Assembly: GCA_026997215.1 (NCBI GenBank)
Contig: JALWJP010000127.1
Coordinates: forward strand, 1-12,943
Reading direction: 5' to 3'
DNA from: Nanobdellati archaeon
GTDB lineage: Archaea > EX4484-52 > JAADEF01
DNA length: 12,943 nt
Part shown: positions 1 to 7,493 of the stretch, piece after piece
How positions within the stretch are numbered: position 1 is the first letter of the stretch
How the letters are laid out: every line of letters begins with the position of its first letter
The notes under the pieces: generated by a model
The model's database searches: none
The model's input: the letters and a program-made list of their open reading frames with translations, nothing else
What the model was told of the DNA's origin: nothing
Position numbers and translations under genes: made by a program

Positions 1-144
1 AATAAGATCAGCTTTCCTTGATACCACAACATACAATGAACTAAACTTAAGGAGAGAGGGCTAAAGTAATTGCAAATCCTTTGATCCATTAATATTTTGA
101 GATCAAGGAATACCGGATTAGCTAAGATGTCAAACGGAGAAAAA

Positions 145-445
145 ATGACAGCCTACAAGCGTCATCCTGAGAAGGAGATAAAGAAAAAGGAACTTAAGTA
201 TAACTGGGACAGGGTAAACAATAGGAAGATACTTATCATCGGGAGGATGCTCTACAATAATCCGAGGGAGGTTTACTGGGAATACGACAGAGAATTTCTG
301 AAGAAGCTCTTTCTTGATAATCTGCACCTATTTGGATAAGCTAAACAGAAATTTCTGGAAACTTGCTTTAAAAGTAATCGATGAAGAATTTAACAGAAAA
401 GCAAAAGAAAACTTTAGGCTTAGTTGTAGAATCTGGAATTTCTGA
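145..445 (+). pseudogene. Frameshifted DUF6922-like antitoxin remnant
   Basis: This is a small charged protein. Residues 26-64 after the ATG at 145 (IIGRMLYNNPREVYWEY, then a Phe/Leu-rich stretch ending HLFG) resemble the DUF6922 family, which usually sits just upstream of AbiEii-type nucleotidyltransferase toxins. The frame stops at 337-339. The +1 frame then continues without a break as KLNRNFWKLALKVIDEEF and ends at 443-445. The NFWxLAL pattern is what I expect at the C-terminus of the family, so I read this as one gene broken by a single frameshift near 337-340. I chose ATG 145 because GGAG at 136-139 lies 5 nt upstream; a TTG at 97 has no such site. The tail overlaps the next frame, as in intact antitoxin-toxin pairs. 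Family assignment is from memory of the pattern and is moderate. Confidence 0.5.
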
Positions 446-578
446 AAATTTCTACCTTGCTGGTAGAACAACCGTTGCACTTAAATACAGCCATAGGTAC
501 TTAGAAGTTAAAAATTTCTTTATAAAAGAGATTAAACGCCACCTGAAAGAACCGCCTATCAAGGAAAAGCTATCTTAA
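381..578 (+). pseudogene. Truncated, inactivated AbiEii-like nucleotidyltransferase toxin remnant
   Basis: The 65-residue frame begins MKNLTEKQKKTLGLV and then reads FYLAGRTTVALKYSHRYLEV followed by KNFF. This matches the N-terminal signature of AbiEii/DUF1814 nucleotidyltransferases, where the usual form is FYLAGGTALAL, a GHR motif and then DFDFF. The second catalytic-loop glycine is Arg here (GR for GG), and the DxD metal-binding pair of DFDFF is replaced by Val-Lys-Asn. The family is normally about 200-300 residues and this frame stops after 65. Toxin activity is therefore not expected. The start overlaps the end of the frameshifted DUF6922-like frame by 65 nt, which supports an ancestral antitoxin-toxin pair. 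No good Shine-Dalgarno precedes ATG 381. I see no convincing continuation after 578. Confidence 0.55.
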
Positions 579-776
579 AAGCAGAAATAAACCAATCAGA
601 TAACATCTTCAGAATTCCTTATAGGCTTCTGATGATATTAGAGGATATACCGTATTTTCTGGCTACTTTCCTAACAAATTTACTCCCTTGTGTTCAAGGT
701 GTCCAAAGTCTGGAGACAATCCAACATAATTTTATGAGCAATTTTTCTTTAAAATGGAAATCAGCATATAGTTCTG

Positions 777-1016
777 TTAATCCTCCTCGTCCTCGTTCAC
801 TATCTCGTATTTCATCAGGTAATCTGGAACTCCCAGTTCTTTCCATTTGCTCTTGGGATAAAGAAGCAATTTTAATAGTATCTCTTTCCACTTCCCGTTC
901 GGGTAATCTCTATCTAATTTCTGTAAGTCCTCATCTGCTATCTGCAGAAGCATAAAACCTATCAAGGATTTTGTCCGTTCTATCAAAGTTGGTGGCAACG
1001 AGTTCTGGTTTGACAC
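777..1016 (-). CDS. Small hypothetical protein downstream of the defence operon
   Basis: I do not recognise this frame of about 79 residues. It is charged and looks protein-like, with ADEDLQKLDRDYPNGKWKE in the middle, several Trp-Lys-Glu pairs, and an acidic tail (NEDEED). It has no transmembrane segment and no cysteine cluster. I chose GTG 1016 because GAGGGAG lies about 8 nt upstream; a GTG at 1025 would sit on top of that site. It lies about 84 nt after the metallopeptidase stop, on the same strand. A perfect Shine-Dalgarno (TAAGGAGG) directly follows the metallopeptidase stop, and a short TTG-initiated frame there is broken after about 11 codons, so the original gene may have been longer and started near 1090. 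It could be a decayed last gene of the operon or chance. Confidence 0.35.
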   Translation of the reverse strand: MSNQNSLPPTLIERTKSLIGFMLLQIADEDLQKLDRDYPNGKWKEILLKLLLYPKSKWKELGVPDYLMKYEIVNEDEED

Positions 1017-1100
1017 TTTTAGCACTCCCTCTATATGCTCTTATAAAAGTACCTCACTAGAAAACATCTTTTGATGAAGAATTAATTTCCAATTTCCTCC

Positions 1101-1415
1101 TTATAGTAACTTTCTAATCAGTTCAATTTCAAAATTATAAGCCTTCTCAAAACTATAATACTTTTCCATTTCACGTAGGAATAAAGAGCCATGATTAGTA
1201 TCCTTAATTTTCAGGTGGATAAGCTCATGAACTATTATATATCTAAGCTCATTTCTACTTAAGACTTTCACAGCCTTTTTATTCAATCTTAAAACTTTTG
1301 TTTTAAAAGATAAAGAAGCTACTTTCTGCTTCATAGGAACAACTCTTAGTTTGACAGTTTCATTTATTCCCATTTCTCTTACTAATTCGTACAAGATCTC
1401 TCTCACTCTTTCCAT
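1101..1415 (-). CDS. Minimal YgjP/SprT-like HExxH zinc metallopeptidase
   Basis: The protein has 104 residues with a zinc-peptidase active site: HELIH at residues 63-67 (two His ligands and the catalytic Glu) and a third His at 75 in NHGSLF, eight residues downstream. HELxHL followed by HGxxF is the signature of the YgjP-like (DUF45) M48-related family. Full-length YgjP proteins are about 200-240 residues, so this is a catalytic-domain-only form. Similar short forms are often found beside type I restriction genes. There is no signal peptide or membrane segment, so it should act in the cytoplasm. Its ATG lies inside the 3' end of hsdR (13-nt overlap), with GGAG 5 nt upstream, which points to translational coupling. 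The substrate is unknown; processing of a neighbouring toxin or of HsdR is only speculation. Confidence 0.8.
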   Translation of the reverse strand: MERVREILYELVREMGINETVKLRVVPMKQKVASLSFKTKVLRLNKKAVKVLSRNELRYIIVHELIHLKIKDTNHGSLFLREMEKYYSFEKAYNFEIELIRKLL

Positions 1416-4400
1416 ATCTTCTCCAGTTCATTAACCAAGTAGTTATCTGTTAACTCATAAGCAAGATTCTCCGACTGTTTTTCATTTATACCTGCCCGAA
1501 AAAGATCTTTAAGTAATTCAGTTCTTATTTTCTTTTTTAGTTCTTCTGTAAGTTTTTTAAGTTTTCTATTACGTATGGCATTCTCCAAGACATTCCTTGT
1601 ACTACTGAATTGGGTTTTAAATCCTGTTTCCTTCTCTATATAGTGTGAAAGAGTTTCTATAACTCTCTCTACATCTGTCTTTTGAGAGAGCTTTTTATGG
1701 TATTCGTTTATCTCGTCATAGTAAGCTCTTAGTCTCGCAAGAAAGGTTTTAGTGTTGATAGCTCTTGTTATCCATTCAAATCTTAGTTTTTCAAGTCTTT
1801 CAATTATTTGCTTATAAACAGGGTCGTGCTGATTTTCGGAAAGCAGAGCTCTAAGGTTAAAGTAAAAATCTGCAACTGCGTGTATTGTTTTTCTTCTTAT
1901 CTCCTTTTCGTCCGTCAGATCTTCTATGAGTTTTTCTAGGCTTTCAGGATTTAATTCTGTTTTTCCTACTTCTTTAAACTCTTCAACAACAGTTTGATTG
2001 TGTATATAGCTTAAGAATTCTTTCCAGAACTCATTTCCAAGTTTTATTTTTCTTCCAGAAGTGATTCTTTTAAGCTTGTAGTATATATAAGCAATAGCTT
2101 CAATATCTTCAACGTAAACAAGCTTTTTGGGATATGCTCCAAGCGCAGAGTAGATCTTAAGTAAAGTTTTCATTTCATTTATTATCCTGACTAACTTTGC
2201 AGAAAGTAATTTATTGTCATCTGCAAGATACATAGCTATTGTGCTTATTTTTGACTGAATTTCTTCTTTGTTAGCTCCACTCTTGAAACTTTCTTTAAGC
2301 ATTTCAATATCAATACTTACATCTTCATTACCTACTTTTAGGTCTTTAAGTTCGTTTTTAAGTTGTTTAAGCTTGTATTCAAACTCGGAAAACTTTTGTT
2401 CTATAGATTCCATTAGGTTAGCTTTAAAGTCTTCTCTAATTTCTTTATCTTCATCGGCAAGAAGGTTATAGATTGCCATAGTCTTGGTAAGGTGCTCCAT
2501 GAGTCCGAAAGAGTCAACAACAAGACCGAATTTTTTATCAGAATAAGTTCTGTTAACTCTTGCAATAGCCTGCAGGAGCCTGTGCTCGTAGAGAGGTTTA
2601 TCAAGATACATTACTTTTAGGATAGGAGCGTCAAAGCCTGTAAGTAGCATGTCTGTAACGATAAGGATTTTAGGTTCTTCCTTTTCAAGAAAATCGTTCT
2701 GAATTTCGTTGTTAATTCTTTTTAGGTCGTTATTTTTTCTTCTCTTTATTAGCTCTTCTTTGTACTCTACGATTTCTGGATCTATATCGTTGTAGTTATA
2801 GGTCATAACGATTTCTGTCCAGTTCTTAGCTCTCTCTCCAAATTTTTCAACTAAGTATTTATCAAGAGCTCTTTTGTACCTTACACATCCAACTCTGTTA
2901 ACTGCAACGACCATAGCTTTGTATTTAAAGCCTTCAGTATCTTCTTCTATCCTCTCAACGATGTACTTTGCAAGCTTGTCAATTCTTTTTTCGTTTAAAA
3001 GAATAACTTTTGCCTTTGTTATATGGCTTCTAAGCTCTTTCTTTGATATTCTTCCTTCAAGAAGGTCTTCTATTCTTTCCTTCTTTTCCATGTATTCTTT
3101 TATAAATCCTGCTATTTCCTCCTCGCTCAGTCTAATCTTTACGCCTTCAGCTTTTATCTCTCCTTCTTTAACTACCCGGTAAACAATTGGAAGAGTGAAG
3201 CCATCTTTAATGGAATCTCCTATAAAGTAAACATCAAGGTAGAATTCTCCATCTTCGGGATACGAAAATTCTCTAAATGTGTTTTTCTCGTTTTTAAATA
3301 CTGGAGTACCTGTAAATCCAAAAGTAATTGAATCAGGAAAACTTATCTTTCTCATTGCAGCAAGTAGTCCGTATTGGCTTCTATGTGCTTCATCTATCAG
3401 GAAAAGAACGTTCTTTTTACGGACACCTCCAAGCTCAAGCAGATACTTTTCTTTTTCTCTATCATCCAGGTTTTCAAGCTCACGAACGTGCTTGAGGTAA
3501 TCTTCATGGTTTGCATTTTTTAGATGTTCAAGATAGCTTTTACCAAGATTTAGAAGAAGAGTATAAAGTTCTGCTGTTGCTTTTTTATCTTCTTCTTCGC
3601 TAAGTCCATCGCTTTGCTTAGCACCTCTTTGGAATTTTTGAATGGTTGTTAAGAAAACGCCTCTTGGGATTATGTTCTCTGACATTTCGCTTTCTTTGGC
3701 AACTCTAATTATTTCTCCTAAATTCTTTATGCTTTCAAGCTTCCTGAAAAGAGCTCTAAACTTTTCATCCTGTACAGCTTTTAAGACCCTTTCATGCTGA
3801 TTTTCTAAATCTTCCCTGTCAACAACAAAGAAAACAAGGGGATTCGTACTGTAGTAAAGGTCTAAGAAGTAGTTTGCTATAAAGAACATCGTGTAAGTTT
3901 TTCCACTTCCTTGCCAATGCCATATAAGTCCGCGGTTTTTCTTAGATCCATTTAAATACTCTTTTATCCTGTTTATTGCCTTTATTGTAGCTCTATATTG
4001 ATTTTGTCTTGCAATAAGCTTTGTAGTTTCTCCCTCTTTTGGTTTTAGGAAGAAAATGAAATACTTGAGGAACTCTAAAGCCCTATCTACTTTAAGGAAA
4101 TCAAAGATTCCACTATTCCAGCGATAAATTCGTGAGTCCTTAGTTTCTCTTTTCCAGTTTGGAAATGTTGGAGTGTAGTATTTTTCATCACCGTAAGCGA
4201 TTCCAAACTGAACGAATCTAAAAAGTTCAGGGCTAAAAATCTCGTATCTTCTTATCTGATTAACGGCAGTTATATAAGATACTGGAATTGATTCAGATTT
4301 TACTTCTATAATGGCAATAGGAATTCCATTAATAAACAGCGTAAAGTCAGGTTTAACGTTTTGAGGAGAACCTTTAAATTTTGCTTCATATAGGTAAAAG

Positions 4401-4747
4401 AAAGTGTTTTTTCTATTTGAATAATCGATAAGTTGAACGAGGAGAGTTTCTTTTCTTACAACAACTGGAATGCCGTATTTAAGATAATTGAGGATTCTCT
4501 CTTCTGTTGCGTTTTTTAGTTCGTTATGAACAGTTTTTAAAACTTCCTTTTCTTCTGATGGAGTTAAGTTCAAGAAAAGCTCTTCATTTATTTCCTTAAT
4601 CTTTTTTTCAAGAAATTTAGGGAAATAGAAATCTTCAACTAAGGAATGTTCTTTAAACTTTAAAAGTTTATTGCCGTTTAGCCAGCCAGTTTCTTCAAGC
4701 TTTGCTTTTATTTCTTTGTGAAGTGAAAGTTCGTTCTGAAGAGGCAC
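1403..4747 (-). CDS. hsdR: Type I restriction endonuclease subunit R (HsdR)
   Basis: This is the motor and nuclease subunit of a type I restriction enzyme: it translocates DNA with ATP and cuts unmodified DNA together with HsdM and HsdS. In order it shows a PD-(D/E)xK nuclease domain (Asp134 in KPDFTLF; Glu148 and Lys150 in IIEVKSE), then a superfamily 2 helicase with Walker A QGSGKT (279-284), DEAH (452-455), FGFTGTP (476-482), TGFDAP (703-708) and motif VI QAIARVNRTY (726-735), and a long charged helical C-terminus that usually contacts the methylase. At 1114 residues it is of normal family length and no key residue is missing. The start is GTG 4747, preceded at 5 nt by GGGGG. It begins 9 nt after the HEPN gene stop and ends overlapping the metallopeptidase gene, so it is co-transcribed with both. 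Confidence 0.97.
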   Translation of the reverse strand: MPLQNELSLHKEIKAKLEETGWLNGNKLLKFKEHSLVEDFYFPKFLEKKIKEINEELFLNLTPSEEKEVLKTVHNELKNATEERILNYLKYGIPVVVRKETLLVQLIDYSNRKNTFFYLYEAKFKGSPQNVKPDFTLFINGIPIAIIEVKSESIPVSYITAVNQIRRYEIFSPELFRFVQFGIAYGDEKYYTPTFPNWKRETKDSRIYRWNSGIFDFLKVDRALEFLKYFIFFLKPKEGETTKLIARQNQYRATIKAINRIKEYLNGSKKNRGLIWHWQGSGKTYTMFFIANYFLDLYYSTNPLVFFVVDREDLENQHERVLKAVQDEKFRALFRKLESIKNLGEIIRVAKESEMSENIIPRGVFLTTIQKFQRGAKQSDGLSEEEDKKATAELYTLLLNLGKSYLEHLKNANHEDYLKHVRELENLDDREKEKYLLELGGVRKKNVLFLIDEAHRSQYGLLAAMRKISFPDSITFGFTGTPVFKNEKNTFREFSYPEDGEFYLDVYFIGDSIKDGFTLPIVYRVVKEGEIKAEGVKIRLSEEEIAGFIKEYMEKKERIEDLLEGRISKKELRSHITKAKVILLNEKRIDKLAKYIVERIEEDTEGFKYKAMVVAVNRVGCVRYKRALDKYLVEKFGERAKNWTEIVMTYNYNDIDPEIVEYKEELIKRRKNNDLKRINNEIQNDFLEKEEPKILIVTDMLLTGFDAPILKVMYLDKPLYEHRLLQAIARVNRTYSDKKFGLVVDSFGLMEHLTKTMAIYNLLADEDKEIREDFKANLMESIEQKFSEFEYKLKQLKNELKDLKVGNEDVSIDIEMLKESFKSGANKEEIQSKISTIAMYLADDNKLLSAKLVRIINEMKTLLKIYSALGAYPKKLVYVEDIEAIAYIYYKLKRITSGRKIKLGNEFWKEFLSYIHNQTVVEEFKEVGKTELNPESLEKLIEDLTDEKEIRRKTIHAVADFYFNLRALLSENQHDPVYKQIIERLEKLRFEWITRAINTKTFLARLRAYYDEINEYHKKLSQKTDVERVIETLSHYIEKETGFKTQFSSTRNVLENAIRNRKLKKLTEELKKKIRTELLKDLFRAGINEKQSENLAYELTDNYLVNELEKIWKE

Positions 4748-4756
4748 CGTAACCCC

Positions 4757-5659
4757 CTACTTTTCTGATACGATGTCTAAGATATAGTTTATAAAAGCTG
4801 TAGCTATAACAAATATAAATTTCGCTTCAGATAGAGAAGCTCTACCATCATTTGCTCCTTTGCCGTGTCTTATCCCTTTAGCATCACTTGCCCATCCGTA
4901 AAGTTTTTCTATTGCATCACAAAAAGCTTTGTGGAAGCCAAATTCTGAACAGGCTTTCTTTATGTTTCTACTAAGCACTTCTTTATTATTGAAAATGATT
5001 TTCATTAAACTCTCTAACGCCGAAATGGATTCTTTAATTGAGTTTTCATAATCAGGACTCTCTCTATCGGCGAGATGGGAAAGAGCCTTCGTTAAGTGTT
5101 CGTGAACCGGATGAAACCTGTCGTTTTTCGTTCTTTCAAATGCTGAAACAACACTTTTTACTTCTTCTTCATTATTTAGAGGAGCTATTTTCCCTTCTAC
5201 TATACGGTAAGGAGCGAATTCTTTCTTTAAGGCAGTATTTACCTGTTCTTGAAAATTTTTAAAGAGACGAGGATTATTGTTTTTCAGTGTTTCAGCTAAA
5301 AGTTCTATTAGATCATAAACTTGAAACCATTGAAATTTGAAGAAAATTTTATAAAGTACATCTTCTATAAAGTCTTTAGATTTTCCTTCAATTTCATTGA
5401 GAGGGTATCCTATATAGTTCGATATTAGCGGTTTAATAAAGCTTTCGTAAAACAACCCTCTTTTCTCAGATGGAGCTAATGCTTCAACAAATAAATCTCC
5501 CTGTTCTTTGCAGAATTCGAGGTAAGCTTTACTTGTATCGTAGTACACATTCCAGAGGCATGTCCGTAATTCTTTTGTCATTCCTTTAGAATTTGTCCTT
5601 AAAAGCGCTTCCACATCTTTCTTTTGGAAGCCATATCTTTCAGAGAAGAAATTTTCCAT
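4757..5659 (-). CDS. AbiJ-NTD4 / HEPN-type abortive-infection protein
   Basis: The 300-residue protein has an N-terminus (FSERYGFQK, then MTKELRTCLWN at 27-37) that matches the AbiJ N-terminal domain 4 found in phage abortive-infection proteins. The C-terminal half is all-helical and HEPN-like: HEHLTKALSHLADRE (186-200), NSIKESISALESL (206-218), and LYGWASDAKGIRHG (253-266). HEPN domains are commonly RNases with an R-x4-6-H motif. The strict motif is not obvious around RH at 264-265, although R181-x4-H186 fits by spacing, so RNase activity is plausible but unproven. The start is ATG 5659 with GGGAGG 4 nt upstream. The gene lies 17 nt after hsdS and 9 nt before hsdR, the same slot as the PrrC anticodon nuclease in the prr restriction locus. 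I infer a toxin kept silent by the Hsd complex or released when restriction fails. Confidence 0.75.
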   Translation of the reverse strand: MENFFSERYGFQKKDVEALLRTNSKGMTKELRTCLWNVYYDTSKAYLEFCKEQGDLFVEALAPSEKRGLFYESFIKPLISNYIGYPLNEIEGKSKDFIEDVLYKIFFKFQWFQVYDLIELLAETLKNNNPRLFKNFQEQVNTALKKEFAPYRIVEGKIAPLNNEEEVKSVVSAFERTKNDRFHPVHEHLTKALSHLADRESPDYENSIKESISALESLMKIIFNNKEVLSRNIKKACSEFGFHKAFCDAIEKLYGWASDAKGIRHGKGANDGRASLSEAKFIFVIATAFINYILDIVSEK

Positions 5660-5676
5660 CTTCCCTCCCTTAATTA

Positions 5677-6906
5677 TTACTTAACTCTCACTTTCCCTGT
5701 AAGAAGAAGCTCCATAACCTTTTTCTTCATTCTTTCAAGCTTTTCTTTCTTAGCTTTCTTCAGTTCTATAACTCTATCCCACTTTGATAGGATTTCAGCG
5801 ATTTTTTTCTGTTCTTCAAGAGGTGGAAGAGGAATTTTGAATGATTTAAGGAATGATTGAGTAATTATCGGATGAGTTGTCTTAATAGCAAAGCTTTTAA
5901 GATTTTTAAATTTAAGCAAATAAAAAATAAATGGTAAGTAGGTGTTAGATTTATTGTAGCTTTCACTATAAATAGCATTATCACTTACCCAAATTTTTCC
6001 TCCTCCAAGGTGAACTTCTCCTGAAGCTCCAACTCTACCAATTATGATTGTATAGTCACTATCTACAATATAGTTGTTTGAGAGTCCCATAATTCCATTC
6101 GCTCCATAAACAAAAAAACTTCCTTTTTCAGATAATTTCGGACGTTCCCCGTTTTTGAGGATTAAAATATCTCCTAACTTAACAACTTCCCACTCTTTCG
6201 GAATCTTCCCTATTTCCGTCTCCTTAAACTTCTTATGACCTATGCCTTTCGTTAATAATTCCTGCATCAAGCCTTTCTTAATCCTTTCGGCTTTCTTTAT
6301 AGCTTTATTAACTTCCTCAATGGCTTTGTCAATAGTTGTTAGAACGTGAGCAATTTTGCGTTGTTCGTGAAGGGGAGGGAGTGGGATTTCGATCTCTCTA
6401 ATAGTAGATAAATTAATAGACGGAGTTGTTGTTTGCATGATTAGGGAAGATAGCTTAAAATGTCTAAAGTAGTAAAACAAATATTCGTTATCTAATTTTT
6501 CTGTATCTTCTACTTCTACTACAGCTAAATGATTTACTACATAACTATCAAATTCAAGCATAGCTTTTTTTTCTGTTCTTATAGATTCTCCACTTTTAGG
6601 TAAGAGTATTGAACTTTTTTTGAATAACTTTAATTTCTTTTCCCTTACAGCCTTCTCATTTATCAAGTCAAAGTGTTTTACGAACTTATTTTCTTTCAAC
6701 ACATTTAAGTGTTGCATTCGGATAAAGGGATATTTTCCATCTATGAAATGCTCTTCTTTTTGAGGTGCTGTATTTCCACTATCAACTTTTGCAACTTCCT
6801 TAAGCTTTGAAATTCTCCAATCTTCAGGAATCTTGAATGCAATGCTACTACTTTTTACCTTTTTTAAATTTTTCTCTTTGTGGAATTGTAAATTCTGTAT
6901 TACCAT
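5677..6906 (-). CDS. hsdS: Type I restriction-modification specificity subunit S (HsdS)
   Basis: HsdS sets the DNA target of both the methylase and the restriction complex. The 409-residue protein shows the standard layout: target-recognition domain 1 (about 25-170), a central conserved helix region beginning IPLPPLHEQRKIAHVLTTID (174-193), target-recognition domain 2 (about 231-355), and a second copy of the conserved region beginning IPLPPLEEQKKIAEILSKWD (358-377). The two helix repeats form the coiled-coil spacer that fixes the gap in the bipartite target. Both recognition domains are complete, so the target should be asymmetric and bipartite; the target itself cannot be read from sequence. 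Its ATG overlaps the end of the TIR gene by 7 nt, with AAGGAG 6 nt upstream, showing that the TIR genes are true members of the restriction operon. Confidence 0.96.
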   Translation of the reverse strand: MVIQNLQFHKEKNLKKVKSSSIAFKIPEDWRISKLKEVAKVDSGNTAPQKEEHFIDGKYPFIRMQHLNVLKENKFVKHFDLINEKAVREKKLKLFKKSSILLPKSGESIRTEKKAMLEFDSYVVNHLAVVEVEDTEKLDNEYLFYYFRHFKLSSLIMQTTTPSINLSTIREIEIPLPPLHEQRKIAHVLTTIDKAIEEVNKAIKKAERIKKGLMQELLTKGIGHKKFKETEIGKIPKEWEVVKLGDILILKNGERPKLSEKGSFFVYGANGIMGLSNNYIVDSDYTIIIGRVGASGEVHLGGGKIWVSDNAIYSESYNKSNTYLPFIFYLLKFKNLKSFAIKTTHPIITQSFLKSFKIPLPPLEEQKKIAEILSKWDRVIELKKAKKEKLERMKKKVMELLLTGKVRVK

Positions 6907-7490
6907 TCTACTCTCCTTTTAATAAAACCTTTTAAAGAAGTACCACCATATTCTTGTATGGTGGATTCAGAAATAATTTTTTGACCTACTCTGGGAAAAT
7001 TAGGAGTTACTATGTAGGCTTCTTTATTCCATACTAGCTCCAAATGTTTATAAACTTGCAAATATTCGTTTCCTTTGAATTGACCTGAAGGATCAGCAAC
7101 TGGAATTATTAATATGTCCTCCCAGCTTTTAAGAGAATCTGCAACTCCAAGTTCCCACGGACACCATTTTGAGTTTAAGGCATTCTCAGTTGCTAAAAAG
7201 AAAAATAGTTGTAGTTCCCTTATTCTTTCTTTAATTCTTCTTGCAGTCTCTCCATTGGTAATTCTCGGCATACTTGAATCATTCCAATCTACATAAACAT
7301 AAATACCTTGTTCAGCAAGTAATTCAATAAAACCTTCAACAAGTTCTTTATCTTTGTGGCTATGAGAAAGAAAAACTGTAATTTGTGCTTGATTTTCACT
7401 CTCTACAAGATATTCAAAAGAAAGGGATTCATATTTCTTTTTAAAAACTTTACTTTTTTCTCTTAGTAGTGATTCATTTAAAAAAGACAC
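6900..7490 (-). CDS. TIR-domain protein, probable NAD-cleaving defence enzyme
   Basis: The 196-residue protein has one TIR domain (about 37-160) after a basic helical N-terminus. The first strand and box 1 read ITVFLSHSHKDKELV (37-51), a BB-loop-like stretch WNDSSMP is at 69-75, and ALNSKWCPWELGVAD (104-118) carries the conserved WCxxEL with Glu113 as the likely catalytic acid of NADase-type TIRs. Bacterial TIR proteins of this kind cleave NAD to deplete it or to make cyclic ADP-ribose-type signals. No adaptor, STING, SAVED or Argonaute domain is fused. The start is GTG 7490, with GGAGG 6 nt upstream overlapping the end of the preceding ThsB-like gene (3-nt gap), which suggests coupled translation and a functional pair. 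The C-terminal 35 residues are of unknown role. Confidence 0.88.
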   Translation of the reverse strand: MSFLNESLLREKSKVFKKKYESLSFEYLVESENQAQITVFLSHSHKDKELVEGFIELLAEQGIYVYVDWNDSSMPRITNGETARRIKERIRELQLFFFLATENALNSKWCPWELGVADSLKSWEDILIIPVADPSGQFKGNEYLQVYKHLELVWNKEAYIVTPNFPRVGQKIISESTIQEYGGTSLKGFIKRRVEW

Positions 7491-7493
7491 TTC

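Noticed and set aside
632..955. Plus-strand frame of 107 codons
   Set aside because: From 777 onward it is antisense to a more protein-like minus-strand frame, its Ser/Leu/Pro-rich composition is typical of an antisense shadow, and it lacks a good ribosome binding site.
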